Source: G963674685 sp964591275
Lineage (GTDB): Bacteria > Lernaellota > Lernaellaia > JACKCT01
Length of the DNA: 6,611 bases
Assembly: GCA_964591275.1 (NCBI GenBank)
Contig: CAZQAE010000136.1
Location: forward strand, 1 to 6,611
Reading direction: 5' to 3'
Below the pieces are notes generated by a model. The model worked only from the letters and a program-made list of their open reading frames with translations, had not been told where the DNA came from and did no database searches. A program made the position numbers and the translations under genes. Shown here one piece after another: positions 1 to 6,312 of this stretch (position 1 is the stretch's first letter; every line of letters begins with the position of its first letter).

Positions 1-349
1 GAATTGTCCTTGTGCGGCCATGAGAGCCATTTTCGCCGTAAATTTCAATCGTCCCTATGGGACTAAAATCTTCGTGTCGCCCGAAAATTCGCCGATGAAT
101 CGGCGGGCTATTTTCCATTGTCCCTACGGGACCATAGCGCATGAAGTAGTTTTTGATTTATTGCTGCGAAAAGGCATAACTTAGCGCCATTCGCGACAGG
201 CATCAGGCCCAAAGCGAACCTTTCATGAAAATGGGATGACAGGCAGGGCCGAGTTAAGTTTCTGCTTTCATAATTTCCGTTTTGTGCGTCGAACATTTAT
301 TGTTCATGCAAACATTTTCACACGGACGATGCCAGTCGACATTTTCTGA
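1..349. repeat. Gene-free left edge with paired palindromes; likely dispersed repeat or decayed coding repeat
   Basis: No intact gene is supported here. Two 13-bp palindromes with GTCCC/GGGAC arms lie at 51-63 (centre TAT) and 120-132 (centre TAC), exactly 69 bp apart. A perfect 7-bp hairpin with a 2-nt loop lies between them at 90-105 (CGCCGAT/ATCGGCG). Read on the minus strand, each palindrome encodes Val-Pro-stop-Gly, and both amber codons fall in the same frame with 22 sense codons between them. After the second stop the frame stays open for 18 codons to the left edge. A 62-codon minus-strand ORF (296-108) ends just inside this area in another frame, but its ATG has no Shine-Dalgarno sequence. 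The pattern suggests a dispersed palindromic repeat family or a broken coding repeat; copy number cannot be judged from one window. No convincing rho-independent terminator for the isocitrate dehydrogenase gene is visible. The best candidate is a weak 5-bp inverted repeat at 291-305 (GAACA/TGTTC) without a U-run. Confidence 0.5.
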
Positions 350-1597
350 TCAGTCGGAAATTTTTATTCGGCGGCGGACTGCTTCGGCGAAAGCCGAGCA
401 TGATAGAGACTTTGCGCCGGGGACCCATTTGGCGAGGTCGCCGGTCATTTCGCCGGCTGCGATGGCGGAGTTGAGGCCAGTCGATGCCGCGTGGGCCGCT
501 TCATCCCAGCCAATATATTCCAGCATATTGCATCCGGAAAGAATGAGCGAAGCGGGATTGGCCAGATCCTTTCCGGCGATGTCCGGCGCGGCGCCGTGCA
601 CGGCCTCGAAAACTGCCGCTTCATCGCCGATGTTTGCGCCGGGAGAAAGGCCCAGCCCTCCTACCAGCGCCGCCGCCGCATCGGAAAGATAATCCCCGTT
701 GAGGTTCGGCGCGGCCAGAACGCTGTGATTTTCCGGCGAAAGAATCAAATCCTGAAACATGGCGTCCGCGATGCGGTCCTTGACGATGACGGCGGACCCT
801 TTCGCCTCGGCCTCCGTCACCACGCGCCCCGCATATTCCTCCCGGGCCAGCTCATAGCCCCAGCGCATAAAAGCGCCTTCGGTGTGCTTCATGATATTGC
901 CCTTGTGCACGAGCGTGACAGATGGTCTGCCGTTTTTCAGGGCGTACTCGAAGGCTGCGCGTATCAGGCGCTTGGACCCTTTTTCGGACATGGGTTTTAT
1001 GCCCACGCCGGAATCCATGGCGAGGGGATCTCGTTTTTCCTCGGCCAGCCGGGCATTCACGCAAGCCAAAATTTCCGCGGCCTCAGTCGAATGCGCGGGC
1101 CACTCCGCGCCGACGTACACGTCCTCGGTGTTTTCTCTAAAAATGACCAGATCGACATTTTCCGGGTGCTTCATCGGCGACGCCGTTCCGGGGACGTGGC
1201 GCACCGGGCGCACGCCGGCATAAAGGTCCAGAGCCAGGCGCATTGCCACGTTCACCGACCGGAAGCCGCCGCCGACGGGAGTTGTCAGCGGGCCTTTTAT
1301 GACCACGCGGAAGCGCCGGATCGCCGCAATGGTTTCGGCGGGCAATAAAGCACCCTCGCCGTATTTTTCCAAAGCCTTTGCGCCGGCGAATATTTCACAC
1401 CAGGCCACGGCCCTTGCGTCGCCGTATGCGGCTTTGACCGCGGCATCAAGAACACGGCGCGTTGCTTCCCAAACTTCCGGCCCGATGCCGTCGCCCGCAA
1501 TAAAGGGGATGATGGGATGATCAGGCGCACGCACGCCTTCGGGACCCATTGCGATGATATCGCCTTTGGGGATGGTTATCGAAACAAACTCGGTCAT
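350..1597 (-). CDS. icd: Isocitrate dehydrogenase, NAD-type signature
   Basis: Oxidatively decarboxylates isocitrate to 2-oxoglutarate in the cytoplasm, the third step of the oxidative TCA branch encoded by this operon. The product is 415 residues, the usual size of a bacterial homodimeric enzyme. Visible motifs: GDGIG near the N-terminus (35-39); the substrate loop S114-V-N116-V-A-M-R120, followed by R130 and R133; IFRENTEDVY (152-161) with Y161; GNIMK after catalytic K232; metal-ligand aspartates D278, D302 and D306; and HGAAPDIAGK (334-343). In the E. coli NADP enzyme the last motif carries Lys344-Tyr345. Here the equivalent pair is D339-I340, the combination known from NAD+-dependent prokaryotic enzymes, so NAD+ use is inferred. 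S114 aligns with the serine phosphorylated by AceK in E. coli, but no kinase gene is visible. The gene is last in the operon. Its ATG lies 3 nt after the aconitase stop codon and has only a weak GGGA-type signal upstream, so translational coupling is likely. Family assignment is very secure; cofactor assignment is fairly secure. Confidence 0.96.
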   Translation of the reverse strand: MTEFVSITIPKGDIIAMGPEGVRAPDHPIIPFIAGDGIGPEVWEATRRVLDAAVKAAYGDARAVAWCEIFAGAKALEKYGEGALLPAETIAAIRRFRVVIKGPLTTPVGGGFRSVNVAMRLALDLYAGVRPVRHVPGTASPMKHPENVDLVIFRENTEDVYVGAEWPAHSTEAAEILACVNARLAEEKRDPLAMDSGVGIKPMSEKGSKRLIRAAFEYALKNGRPSVTLVHKGNIMKHTEGAFMRWGYELAREEYAGRVVTEAEAKGSAVIVKDRIADAMFQDLILSPENHSVLAAPNLNGDYLSDAAAALVGGLGLSPGANIGDEAAVFEAVHGAAPDIAGKDLANPASLILSGCNMLEYIGWDEAAHAASTGLNSAIAAGEMTGDLAKWVPGAKSLSCSAFAEAVRRRIKISD

Positions 1598-1600
1598 TTT

Positions 1601-3517
1601 TTAATCGTTTTCCCGGATGAAGCTGATGAGTCCTCCAGCCAGGAGAATCCCGCGCTCTCTTTCGGACAGATCTAGGCCCGCGTCGAAAGTGCGCGCGCCG
1701 CATTGAAATGTCAGGCTCATCTTCTCGCCAAGGGCGCGGCGAAGATCGGAAAACTCCAGCGTGTCGTCTTCACTGAGATTTTCGTAAACGTCTTTATCGA
1801 CAATCATCGGGATGATGCCGAAGTTGATAAGGTTGTTGCGATGAATTCTGGCAAAAGAAAGAGCCAGCGCCGCGCGCACGCCCAGCGCTCTGGGGGCCAG
1901 CGCCGCGTGTTCCCGGCTTGATCCCTGTCCGTAATTTTCGCCGCCCAAAATGACGCCGCCGCCTTTTTCTTTGGCTTTTTTGGCAAAACCGGGAGCGAGA
2001 TTGGCAAAAACGTATTCGGAAATGGCCGGGATATTCGAGCGCAAAGGCAATATTTTCGCCCCCGCGGGCATGATGTGATCCGTGGTGATGTTGTCGCCGG
2101 TTTTCAAAAGGATTTCCACCTTCAGCGAATCCGGCGGAGGGGGCATATCGGGCAGCGGTTTTATGTTGGGACCGAAGCGAATCTCGATGCTTTCGGGCTG
2201 CGCAGGCGGCGCATAAAAATTCGCTACGCTGCTCGAAATCGGCAGGTTGTATTCCGTTTCATCCGGGTCGTCGAGGGTTTGCGGATCGGTGAGCTGCCCC
2301 GTCAGGGCGGTGATCGCAGCGGTCTCCGGGCCGACCAGATAGATGCTCGCGTCGGCAACGCCGCTACGCCCTTCGAAATTTCTATTGAAAGTGCGCACGG
2401 TGACTCCGCCAGATGGAGGCGCCAGGCCCATGCCGATGCACGGCCCGCAGGCCGGTTCCAGGATGCGCGCGCCGGCGGCGAGCAAATCGGCCAAAGCGCC
2501 GCTTTCGATGATGGCCTGCAAAACGTCTCGTGAGCCGGGAGATATAACGAAGCTGGTGTCCGGGTGGATTTTCTTGCCTTTGACGATGGCGGCCACGTGC
2601 ATCAGGTCGTCATACGAGGAGTTGGTGCAGCTTCCCACGATGACCTGCTGCACGGGCAGGCCCTGGATCTCTTTGACGGGCGCGACGTTATCGGGGCTGT
2701 GCGGCTTTGCGACCATGGGAACAATCTCGGAAAGGCGCACGTCGATAATTTCATCGTATTCGGCTTCCGAATCGGCGGCGAGTTTGATCCATTTTTCATC
2801 ACGTCCCCGCCGGGCCAGATAATCCATTGTCACTCTGTCAGACGGAAAAACGGAAGTGGTCGCGCCAAGTTCCGCACCCATATTTGTGATGGTGGCGCGC
2901 TGCGGCACGGACAGGGTTGCGACGCCGTTGCCGCCGTACTCAATAATTTTCCCCACGCCGCCGGAGACCGAAAGCAGGCCCAGGATATGCAGAATCACGT
3001 CCTTGGCGCCGACGCGCGGTCCGAGCTTTCCGGCAAGGCGTATCAGCGTGACCTTCGGCGTTTTCAGATAAAAGGGCCGACCCGCCATGGCTGCGGCCAC
3101 GTCCAGGCCCCCCGCGCCGATCGCGAGCATGCCGATCCCGCCGGCGGTCGGCGTGTGGGAATCGGAGCCCAGCAGAGTCTTTCCGGGCGCAGCGAAGTTT
3201 TCCAGATGAAGCTGGTGAGAGACGCCATTTCCCGGCGGCGAAAAAACGATGCCGTATTTCGCGGCGGATGTTTGCAAAAAAAGATGGTCGTCGGAGTTCT
3301 CAAAGCCTGTCTGCAGGGTGTTGTGATCCACGTACGAAACCGACAGTTCCGTTGACACGCGCCGCCTGCCTAAGGCGGCGAAGTGGAGCATGGCCATGGT
3401 GCCGGTGGCGTCCTGCGTGAGGGTCTGGGCGATCCTGATGGCGATGTCGCCTCCGGGGCGTAGATCCCCTTCGACAAGGTGCTCTTTCAGGATTTTGTGC
3501 GTCAGTGTGCCGCGCAT
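1601..3517 (-). CDS. Aconitate hydratase, short Aquifex/deltaproteobacterial type
   Basis: Interconverts citrate and isocitrate through cis-aconitate using a [4Fe-4S] cluster, linking the enzymes encoded on either side. The N-terminal catalytic part shows DHN (64-66), GSDSHTPTAGG (117-127), GSCTNS with cluster ligand C297, and ACGPCIG with ligands C357 and C360, followed by FNRNFEGRSG (377-386, R384). A Pro-rich linker (about 456-463, four prolines in a row) leads to the swivel domain, which has DNITTDHIMPAG (475-486), GGENYGQGSSREHA (525-538) and an RNNLINFG segment (560-567). At 638 residues it is far shorter than AcnA (about 890) or AcnB (about 865). It fits the roughly 640-residue class known from Aquifex and deltaproteobacteria, so acnA is not used as the symbol. 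Homoaconitase or isopropylmalate isomerase is unlikely because both domains are fused and the neighbours are TCA genes. The ATG at 3517 gives the conserved N-terminus and follows the citrate synthase stop by 6 nt. All three cluster cysteines are present. Confidence 0.96.
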   Translation of the reverse strand: MRGTLTHKILKEHLVEGDLRPGGDIAIRIAQTLTQDATGTMAMLHFAALGRRRVSTELSVSYVDHNTLQTGFENSDDHLFLQTSAAKYGIVFSPPGNGVSHQLHLENFAAPGKTLLGSDSHTPTAGGIGMLAIGAGGLDVAAAMAGRPFYLKTPKVTLIRLAGKLGPRVGAKDVILHILGLLSVSGGVGKIIEYGGNGVATLSVPQRATITNMGAELGATTSVFPSDRVTMDYLARRGRDEKWIKLAADSEAEYDEIIDVRLSEIVPMVAKPHSPDNVAPVKEIQGLPVQQVIVGSCTNSSYDDLMHVAAIVKGKKIHPDTSFVISPGSRDVLQAIIESGALADLLAAGARILEPACGPCIGMGLAPPSGGVTVRTFNRNFEGRSGVADASIYLVGPETAAITALTGQLTDPQTLDDPDETEYNLPISSSVANFYAPPAQPESIEIRFGPNIKPLPDMPPPPDSLKVEILLKTGDNITTDHIMPAGAKILPLRSNIPAISEYVFANLAPGFAKKAKEKGGGVILGGENYGQGSSREHAALAPRALGVRAALALSFARIHRNNLINFGIIPMIVDKDVYENLSEDDTLEFSDLRRALGEKMSLTFQCGARTFDAGLDLSERERGILLAGGLISFIREND

Positions 3518-3532
3518 GATAGGCTACCTATC
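3518..3532 (-). promoter_or_regulatory. Perfect inverted repeat across the citrate synthase stop and aconitase ribosome-binding region
   Basis: The 15 bases form GATAGG-CTA-CCTATC on the plus strand, a perfect 6-bp stem with a 3-nt loop. In the mRNA the loop is the UAG stop codon of citrate synthase, and the last stem base abuts the aconitase AUG. The upstream arm overlaps the purine-rich GAGGAUAGG that would act as Shine-Dalgarno sequence for aconitase. If it folds, it would hide that site until a ribosome terminating citrate synthase opens it. The inverted repeat is directly visible; the coupling role is inference. The stem is short and could be coincidental. Confidence 0.4.
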
Positions 3533-4765
3533 CTCAATGGGAATACAGGGGCGCTTGTGATCGCCGATGTATTCCTGCAAGGGGCGGAAAAGCCGATTGG
3601 CGCCGATCTGCTCGAGCCAGTGCGCGCACCAGCCGGCCACGCGTGAGATGGCGAAAACCGGCGTGAACAAGTCGCCAGGCACGCCCAGGGCGTCCAGGAC
3701 GATCCCCGAATAGAAGTCCACGTTCGGGTGCAATCCCTTGTGAGAAAGCCTTTCTTTGGACTTTTCCTCGAGCATCAGAGCAGTACGATAGAGATTCTTG
3801 CGCCCTTCCCCGGGCACGATCTCCAACAGGTTTTTCATGAAGTCCTGAATCAGGACAGCCCGCGGGTCTTTGACGTTATAAACCCGGTGTCCGATGCCCA
3901 TGATCTTCGTTTTCGTCATGATCATCTCGTCGAGGAATTTGTCCACGTTGTCGGGATGCCCGATGGAATAGAGCATCCGCAATACACGCTCATTGGCCCC
4001 GCCGTGCAGCGGACCGCTCAACGCTCCCACGGCGCCGGATATGGCGGAATACACCGAGCCGTGCGTGGAGCCGATGACGCGCGCGGCGAAAGTGGAGGCG
4101 TTCATGGTGTGCTCGGCGTGCAGGATCAGCAGCTTGTCGAAGAAACGACCGATCTCCGGCGGGCAGGGTTCGCCGGTGAGCATAAAAATGAAGTTTTCGG
4201 CCAGCGTGTACTTCGTCACCGCGGGCATGGGCTGCTCGCCGTGGCGGGCGCGCTCGAAGGCGGCAATGATCGTGGGCGCCTTGGCGATCAGTGAGATGCA
4301 GCGCCGGATGTTGTGCTGCGGGGAGGACACATCGTCCGCGTAAAAATCTTCACCCGAAAGCAAAATGATGGCCGACTGCATGGCGTTGATGGGATGCATG
4401 CCCACCGGGTAACTGCTGATGGCGTCTCTAACCGAGGCCGGCAGGCCCCGCTGTTTGGCGATCAGGGTATTGAATTGCATCATTTCCCGCTCATTGGGCA
4501 AATGATTGTAGAGCAGGAGAAATATTGTCTCTTCAAAGGAACTGTATCTGACCAGATCGGCGACGTTGATGCCGCGGTACTCCAAAACTCCTTTATCTCC
4601 GTCCACACAGGAGATGGTGCTGCGCACGGCCACAACCTTTTCCAGTCCCGGTCGATGAACGACTTCCAAGGCTGGCGAAGGGGCGACCTCCGAGCTTGGC
4701 TGATTATCGATTTCCGGCACGGCTTTTAAACTATTCTTCGCCGTTTTATCTGCTTTTTTCGTCAT
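3524..4765 (-). CDS. gltA: Citrate synthase, short type I form
   Basis: Condenses oxaloacetate and acetyl-CoA into citrate in the cytoplasm, the entry step of the TCA branch encoded by this operon. The core shows the family layout: GDKGVLEYRGI (56-66), AEHTMNAST (217-225), GPLHGGANE (251-259) with catalytic H254, GIGHRVY (290-296) with catalytic H293, and NVDFYSG (348-354) with catalytic D350. Substrate-binding arginines are probably R294, R375 and R394. At 413 residues it includes a Lys/Pro/Ser-rich, low-complexity N-terminal extension (about 1-38) before the usual fold. Family members with this central sequence include 2-methylcitrate synthases; the aconitase and isocitrate dehydrogenase genes directly downstream favour a true citrate synthase. 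The gene is first in the operon. Its ATG has a GGGGG stretch 7 nt upstream as a likely ribosome-binding site. No strong minus-strand promoter could be identified between 4766 and 4900; a TTGGAC hexamer (4858-4863) lacks a good -10 partner. Confidence 0.96.
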   Translation of the reverse strand: MTKKADKTAKNSLKAVPEIDNQPSSEVAPSPALEVVHRPGLEKVVAVRSTISCVDGDKGVLEYRGINVADLVRYSSFEETIFLLLYNHLPNEREMMQFNTLIAKQRGLPASVRDAISSYPVGMHPINAMQSAIILLSGEDFYADDVSSPQHNIRRCISLIAKAPTIIAAFERARHGEQPMPAVTKYTLAENFIFMLTGEPCPPEIGRFFDKLLILHAEHTMNASTFAARVIGSTHGSVYSAISGAVGALSGPLHGGANERVLRMLYSIGHPDNVDKFLDEMIMTKTKIMGIGHRVYNVKDPRAVLIQDFMKNLLEIVPGEGRKNLYRTALMLEEKSKERLSHKGLHPNVDFYSGIVLDALGVPGDLFTPVFAISRVAGWCAHWLEQIGANRLFRPLQEYIGDHKRPCIPIEDR

Positions 4766-4882
4766 TTATTAACCCCCGCTATTCGGCCTTTTCGTAATCG
4801 AAAATGATGTGATTAGCCGCGAAATGAGCAAGAACTGTAACTGAAAATCACGCAAATGTCCAATTTACTTGCGAAAATCCAC

Positions 4883-4910
4883 TTGGTGCGACGCGGTGCG
4901 GCATTATATT
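4883..4910 (+). promoter_or_regulatory. Candidate sigma70-type promoter with direct repeat in the spacer
   Basis: A TTGGTG hexamer (4883-4888) and a TATATT hexamer (4905-4910) are separated by 16 nt, a sensible -35/-10 arrangement. Transcription would start near 4917, about 45 nt before the ATG of the membrane-protein gene. Two copies of GGTGCG (4885-4890 and 4895-4900) start exactly 10 bp apart, one overlapping the -35 box and one inside the spacer, so a regulator could sit here on one face of the helix. The hexamers are visible; promoter activity and regulation are inference. Confidence 0.45.
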
Positions 4911-4950
4911 CATTTTGCTTTTTCGCAGCTTTCTGGTAGAATTCTCTCTG

Positions 4951-4956
4951 AAAGGA
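4951..4956 (+). promoter_or_regulatory. Ribosome-binding site that sets the membrane-protein start
   Basis: AAAGGA lies 6 nt before the ATG at 4963. The frame could be opened earlier at a TTG (4915), but that codon lies almost at the predicted transcription start and has no Shine-Dalgarno sequence. The ATG at 4963 is therefore chosen, shortening the protein from 310 to 294 residues. Confidence 0.7.
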
Positions 4957-4962
4957 CAACTG

Positions 4963-5847
4963 ATGACCCAGGAACTTACGAATTGCCGCCTGACGAAAGC
5001 GAGTCTATTGCTTCTTGTTTTTTTATTTTCTCTATTTCTGATCTACCTGATCAACAGGCGTTTGATTAATTGCATTATGAGCTCATCGGCAAGAGATTAT
5101 TGCCAATATTCGCATCAGTTTTTATCCATAGCTTTCATTTCCATTTCCTTTACACTTCTATGGCTTTTTTTAAATATTGTCGGTTCCCTTTTCTTTAACC
5201 CGAAGAAACTTGCAATCCTCGTCGGAATAATTATGGCTTCTTATATTTTAGCTGTTGACCGCGAAGCCCTTGTGCCATTATGGGCGTCCGGGAACAATAT
5301 TTTTCATGATCTCAGGAATGTCAGAGAGTATTATTGCATTACACACTTCTTTTTACCTGCTGGTGTGATTTACAATTTCACAATCTCATTTTTCTTCTGC
5401 ACATATTTAACAAATTCTAGTCACAAGGCCAAGTACATGCTTCCAGCCATGGTTTTCTTAGTCGGCCTTCAGTATGCAAGCTCAACCTCAATCGGTCTAA
5501 TCTCTGACATCCATTTTGAATTTCTATCAAATAGTATTTTACAAGGGCTTTTGCGCTTTTTCCCATTAATGTTCAATATAATCCTATTTTTACTTGCATT
5601 CATTTATTTGTTTTACCATGTCTATAATGGTTCATTTATTTTAAATTTTCTATTTATACTTGGGAGTGTTGCATTTTCCCAGCGTTTACACTGGCACTTT
5701 ATGTATTACATTAATAAGCCACCATCTGCTAGTGCATGGTGGACCGTTTTCCCTGAGAGCATCTACTTAACGGGAATAATGATATTCGTGGGATTAGTTG
5801 TAGTAAGTCGACTTCGAAATGGAGCATGGTGGGTAAAAATAATATAA
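4963..5847 (+). CDS. Unrecognised polytopic membrane protein, about 8 transmembrane segments
   Basis: I do not recognise the family. The 294-residue product is very hydrophobic, with probable membrane helices near residues 13-31, 53-77, 82-98, 127-149, 157-181, 193-219, 223-240 and 266-283. It would sit in the cytoplasmic membrane. No soluble domain or catalytic motif is obvious. Aromatic and histidine residues cluster in the loop after helix 7 (RLHWHFMYY, 241-249), and there are Trp pairs at 259-260 and 289-290. The N-terminal helix is followed by positive charge (NRR, 31-33). The gene stands alone, divergent from the TCA operon, with its own candidate promoter and a good ribosome-binding site. 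Base use is markedly AT-rich: a counted 60-nt line at 5581-5640 has 14 G/C, against 43 of 60 at 2401-2460 in the aconitase gene. That suggests acquisition by transfer or relaxed constraint, although hydrophobic codons also raise AT. The intact 885-nt frame with start signals supports a real gene; function is unknown. Confidence 0.8.
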   Translation: MTQELTNCRLTKASLLLLVFLFSLFLIYLINRRLINCIMSSSARDYCQYSHQFLSIAFISISFTLLWLFLNIVGSLFFNPKKLAILVGIIMASYILAVDREALVPLWASGNNIFHDLRNVREYYCITHFFLPAGVIYNFTISFFFCTYLTNSSHKAKYMLPAMVFLVGLQYASSTSIGLISDIHFEFLSNSILQGLLRFFPLMFNIILFLLAFIYLFYHVYNGSFILNFLFILGSVAFSQRLHWHFMYYINKPPSASAWWTVFPESIYLTGIMIFVGLVVVSRLRNGAWWVKII

Positions 5848-5964
5848 CGTTTTTCCCGTCAGCACTTTAGAGGCTCTCTTCCTTTAGTTTTCCTCTCCAT
5901 CAGGGTGCTCGACTCATAATGGACCTGCAACAGCGTAGGGGGGGGGTGAAATATATCTGTTTTA
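5848..5964. other. Non-coding spacer with a G9 run
   Basis: No gene or convincing terminator is seen after the membrane-protein stop. Weak inverted repeats such as AGCAC (5861-5865) with GTGCT (5905-5909) and AGAGG (5869-5873) with CCTCT (5892-5896) are present, without a following U-run. Positions 5938-5946 are nine consecutive G residues. Confidence 0.5.
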
Positions 5965-6155
5965 TGGGGCTGCTTAAAAAACGCTCTTTTTAAGAGAAAA
6001 AGCCGCGTTCTCATTTCGAGCGAGTCCGAAAGACTTGCCTGAGAAAACCCCTCAAAACAGGACGGTTAAGAGATTCCTCCACTCCGCGACGCTAAAGCAT
6101 CGCTCCGGTCGGAATGAAAAAAAATTGCATCAAATTCGACTTTTTAACAGCCCCA
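5965..6155. repeat. 191-bp inverted-repeat-bounded element full of hairpins (MITE- or REP-like)
   Basis: The left end (5965-5980) is TGGGGCTGCTTAAAAA. The reverse complement of the right end (6141-6155) is TGGGGCTGTTAAAAA, so the two ends match apart from one extra base. Inside are three further foldable units. At 5973-5994 there is an 8-bp stem (CTTAAAAA/TTTTTAAG) with a 6-nt loop. At 6008-6045 an outer TTCTCA/TGAGAA stem encloses a 7-bp stem (6020-6026 with 6032-6038, one G-U) and a CGAAA loop. At 6073-6115 ATTCC/GGAAT ends enclose GCGACGC-TAAA-GCATCGC with one mismatch. The last unit resembles the intergenic palindromes of the GAGATTCCTCC...GGTCGGAATGA type found scattered in many bacterial genomes. 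No transposase is encoded inside. A clear target-site duplication is not visible. It is best read as a non-autonomous mobile or palindromic repeat, possibly transcribed. Confidence 0.6.
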
Positions 6156-6189
6156 CCACACCCGTTAATTGGGAGGTTTCCAGATTGGG

Positions 6190-6287
6190 ATGAGGCGAAA
6201 GTTTGACGCGGGATTCAAGGCCCGCCTGGCGATGGAGGCCAGCTCGCCAAACTGGCCAGTCGATTTCAGGTCCACCCGAAGACGATG
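6190..6287 (+). pseudogene. Broken N-terminal relic of an IS3-family OrfA transposase
   Basis: From the ATG at 6190 the frame gives MRRKFDAGFKARLAMEA (6190-6240), the characteristic start of IS3-family OrfA, which carries the helix-turn-helix DNA-binding domain. At the next codon the frame breaks. Family sequence resumes in another frame as LAKLASRFQVHPKTM (6243-6287). Compared with usual OrfA proteins, about 7 residues between these blocks are missing, consistent with a short deletion plus frameshift. Everything after the first third of OrfA, and all of OrfB, is absent; the sequence runs straight into the end of the opposite-strand Cys-rich gene. A GGGAGG at 6171-6176 may be a remnant ribosome-binding site, although it is 13 nt from the ATG. 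The element is certainly inactive. The family call comes from recognising the two conserved blocks, not from a database search. Confidence 0.75.
6237..6257. repeat. 6-bp inverted repeat at the OrfA break
   Basis: GGCCAG (6237-6242) and CTGGCC (6252-6257) form a perfect stem around a 9-nt loop, exactly where the OrfA relic changes frame. There is no U-run on either side, so it is not an ordinary rho-independent terminator for the Cys-rich gene. It may have arisen from the deletion that broke the transposase gene. Confidence 0.4.
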
Positions 6288-6312
6288 GGGGTCCACTACA
6301 CACCGACAAATA

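Noticed and set aside
51..132. CRISPR array from repeated short palindromes
   Set aside because: Only two copies of 13 bp are present with a 56-bp interval that itself holds a hairpin. There is no third repeat and no cas gene.
108..296. 62-codon minus-strand ORF as a separate small gene
   Set aside because: There is no Shine-Dalgarno sequence before its ATG, it ends close to one of the palindromes, and it looks like part of a decayed or repeated stretch. It is kept only as part of the repeat description.
491..1348. 285-codon plus-strand ORF opposite isocitrate dehydrogenase
   Set aside because: It is fully antisense to a gene with complete catalytic motifs, and its Arg/His-rich composition is typical of a shadow frame in GC-rich DNA.
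2564..3355. 263-codon plus-strand ORF opposite aconitase
   Set aside because: It overlaps the conserved cluster-binding region of aconitase on the other strand, with no start signal or recognisable domain.
4835..4863. Minus-strand promoter for the TCA operon (TTGGAC with TTACAG, 17-nt spacer)
   Set aside because: The spacing is right, but the proposed -10 hexamer matches the consensus at only two of six positions.
5973..5994. Rho-independent terminator for the membrane-protein gene
   Set aside because: The stem is entirely A/T apart from a C-G pair at its base, and is followed by AGAAAAA rather than a U-run on the plus strand. It also lies 126 nt past the stop, inside the inverted-repeat element.
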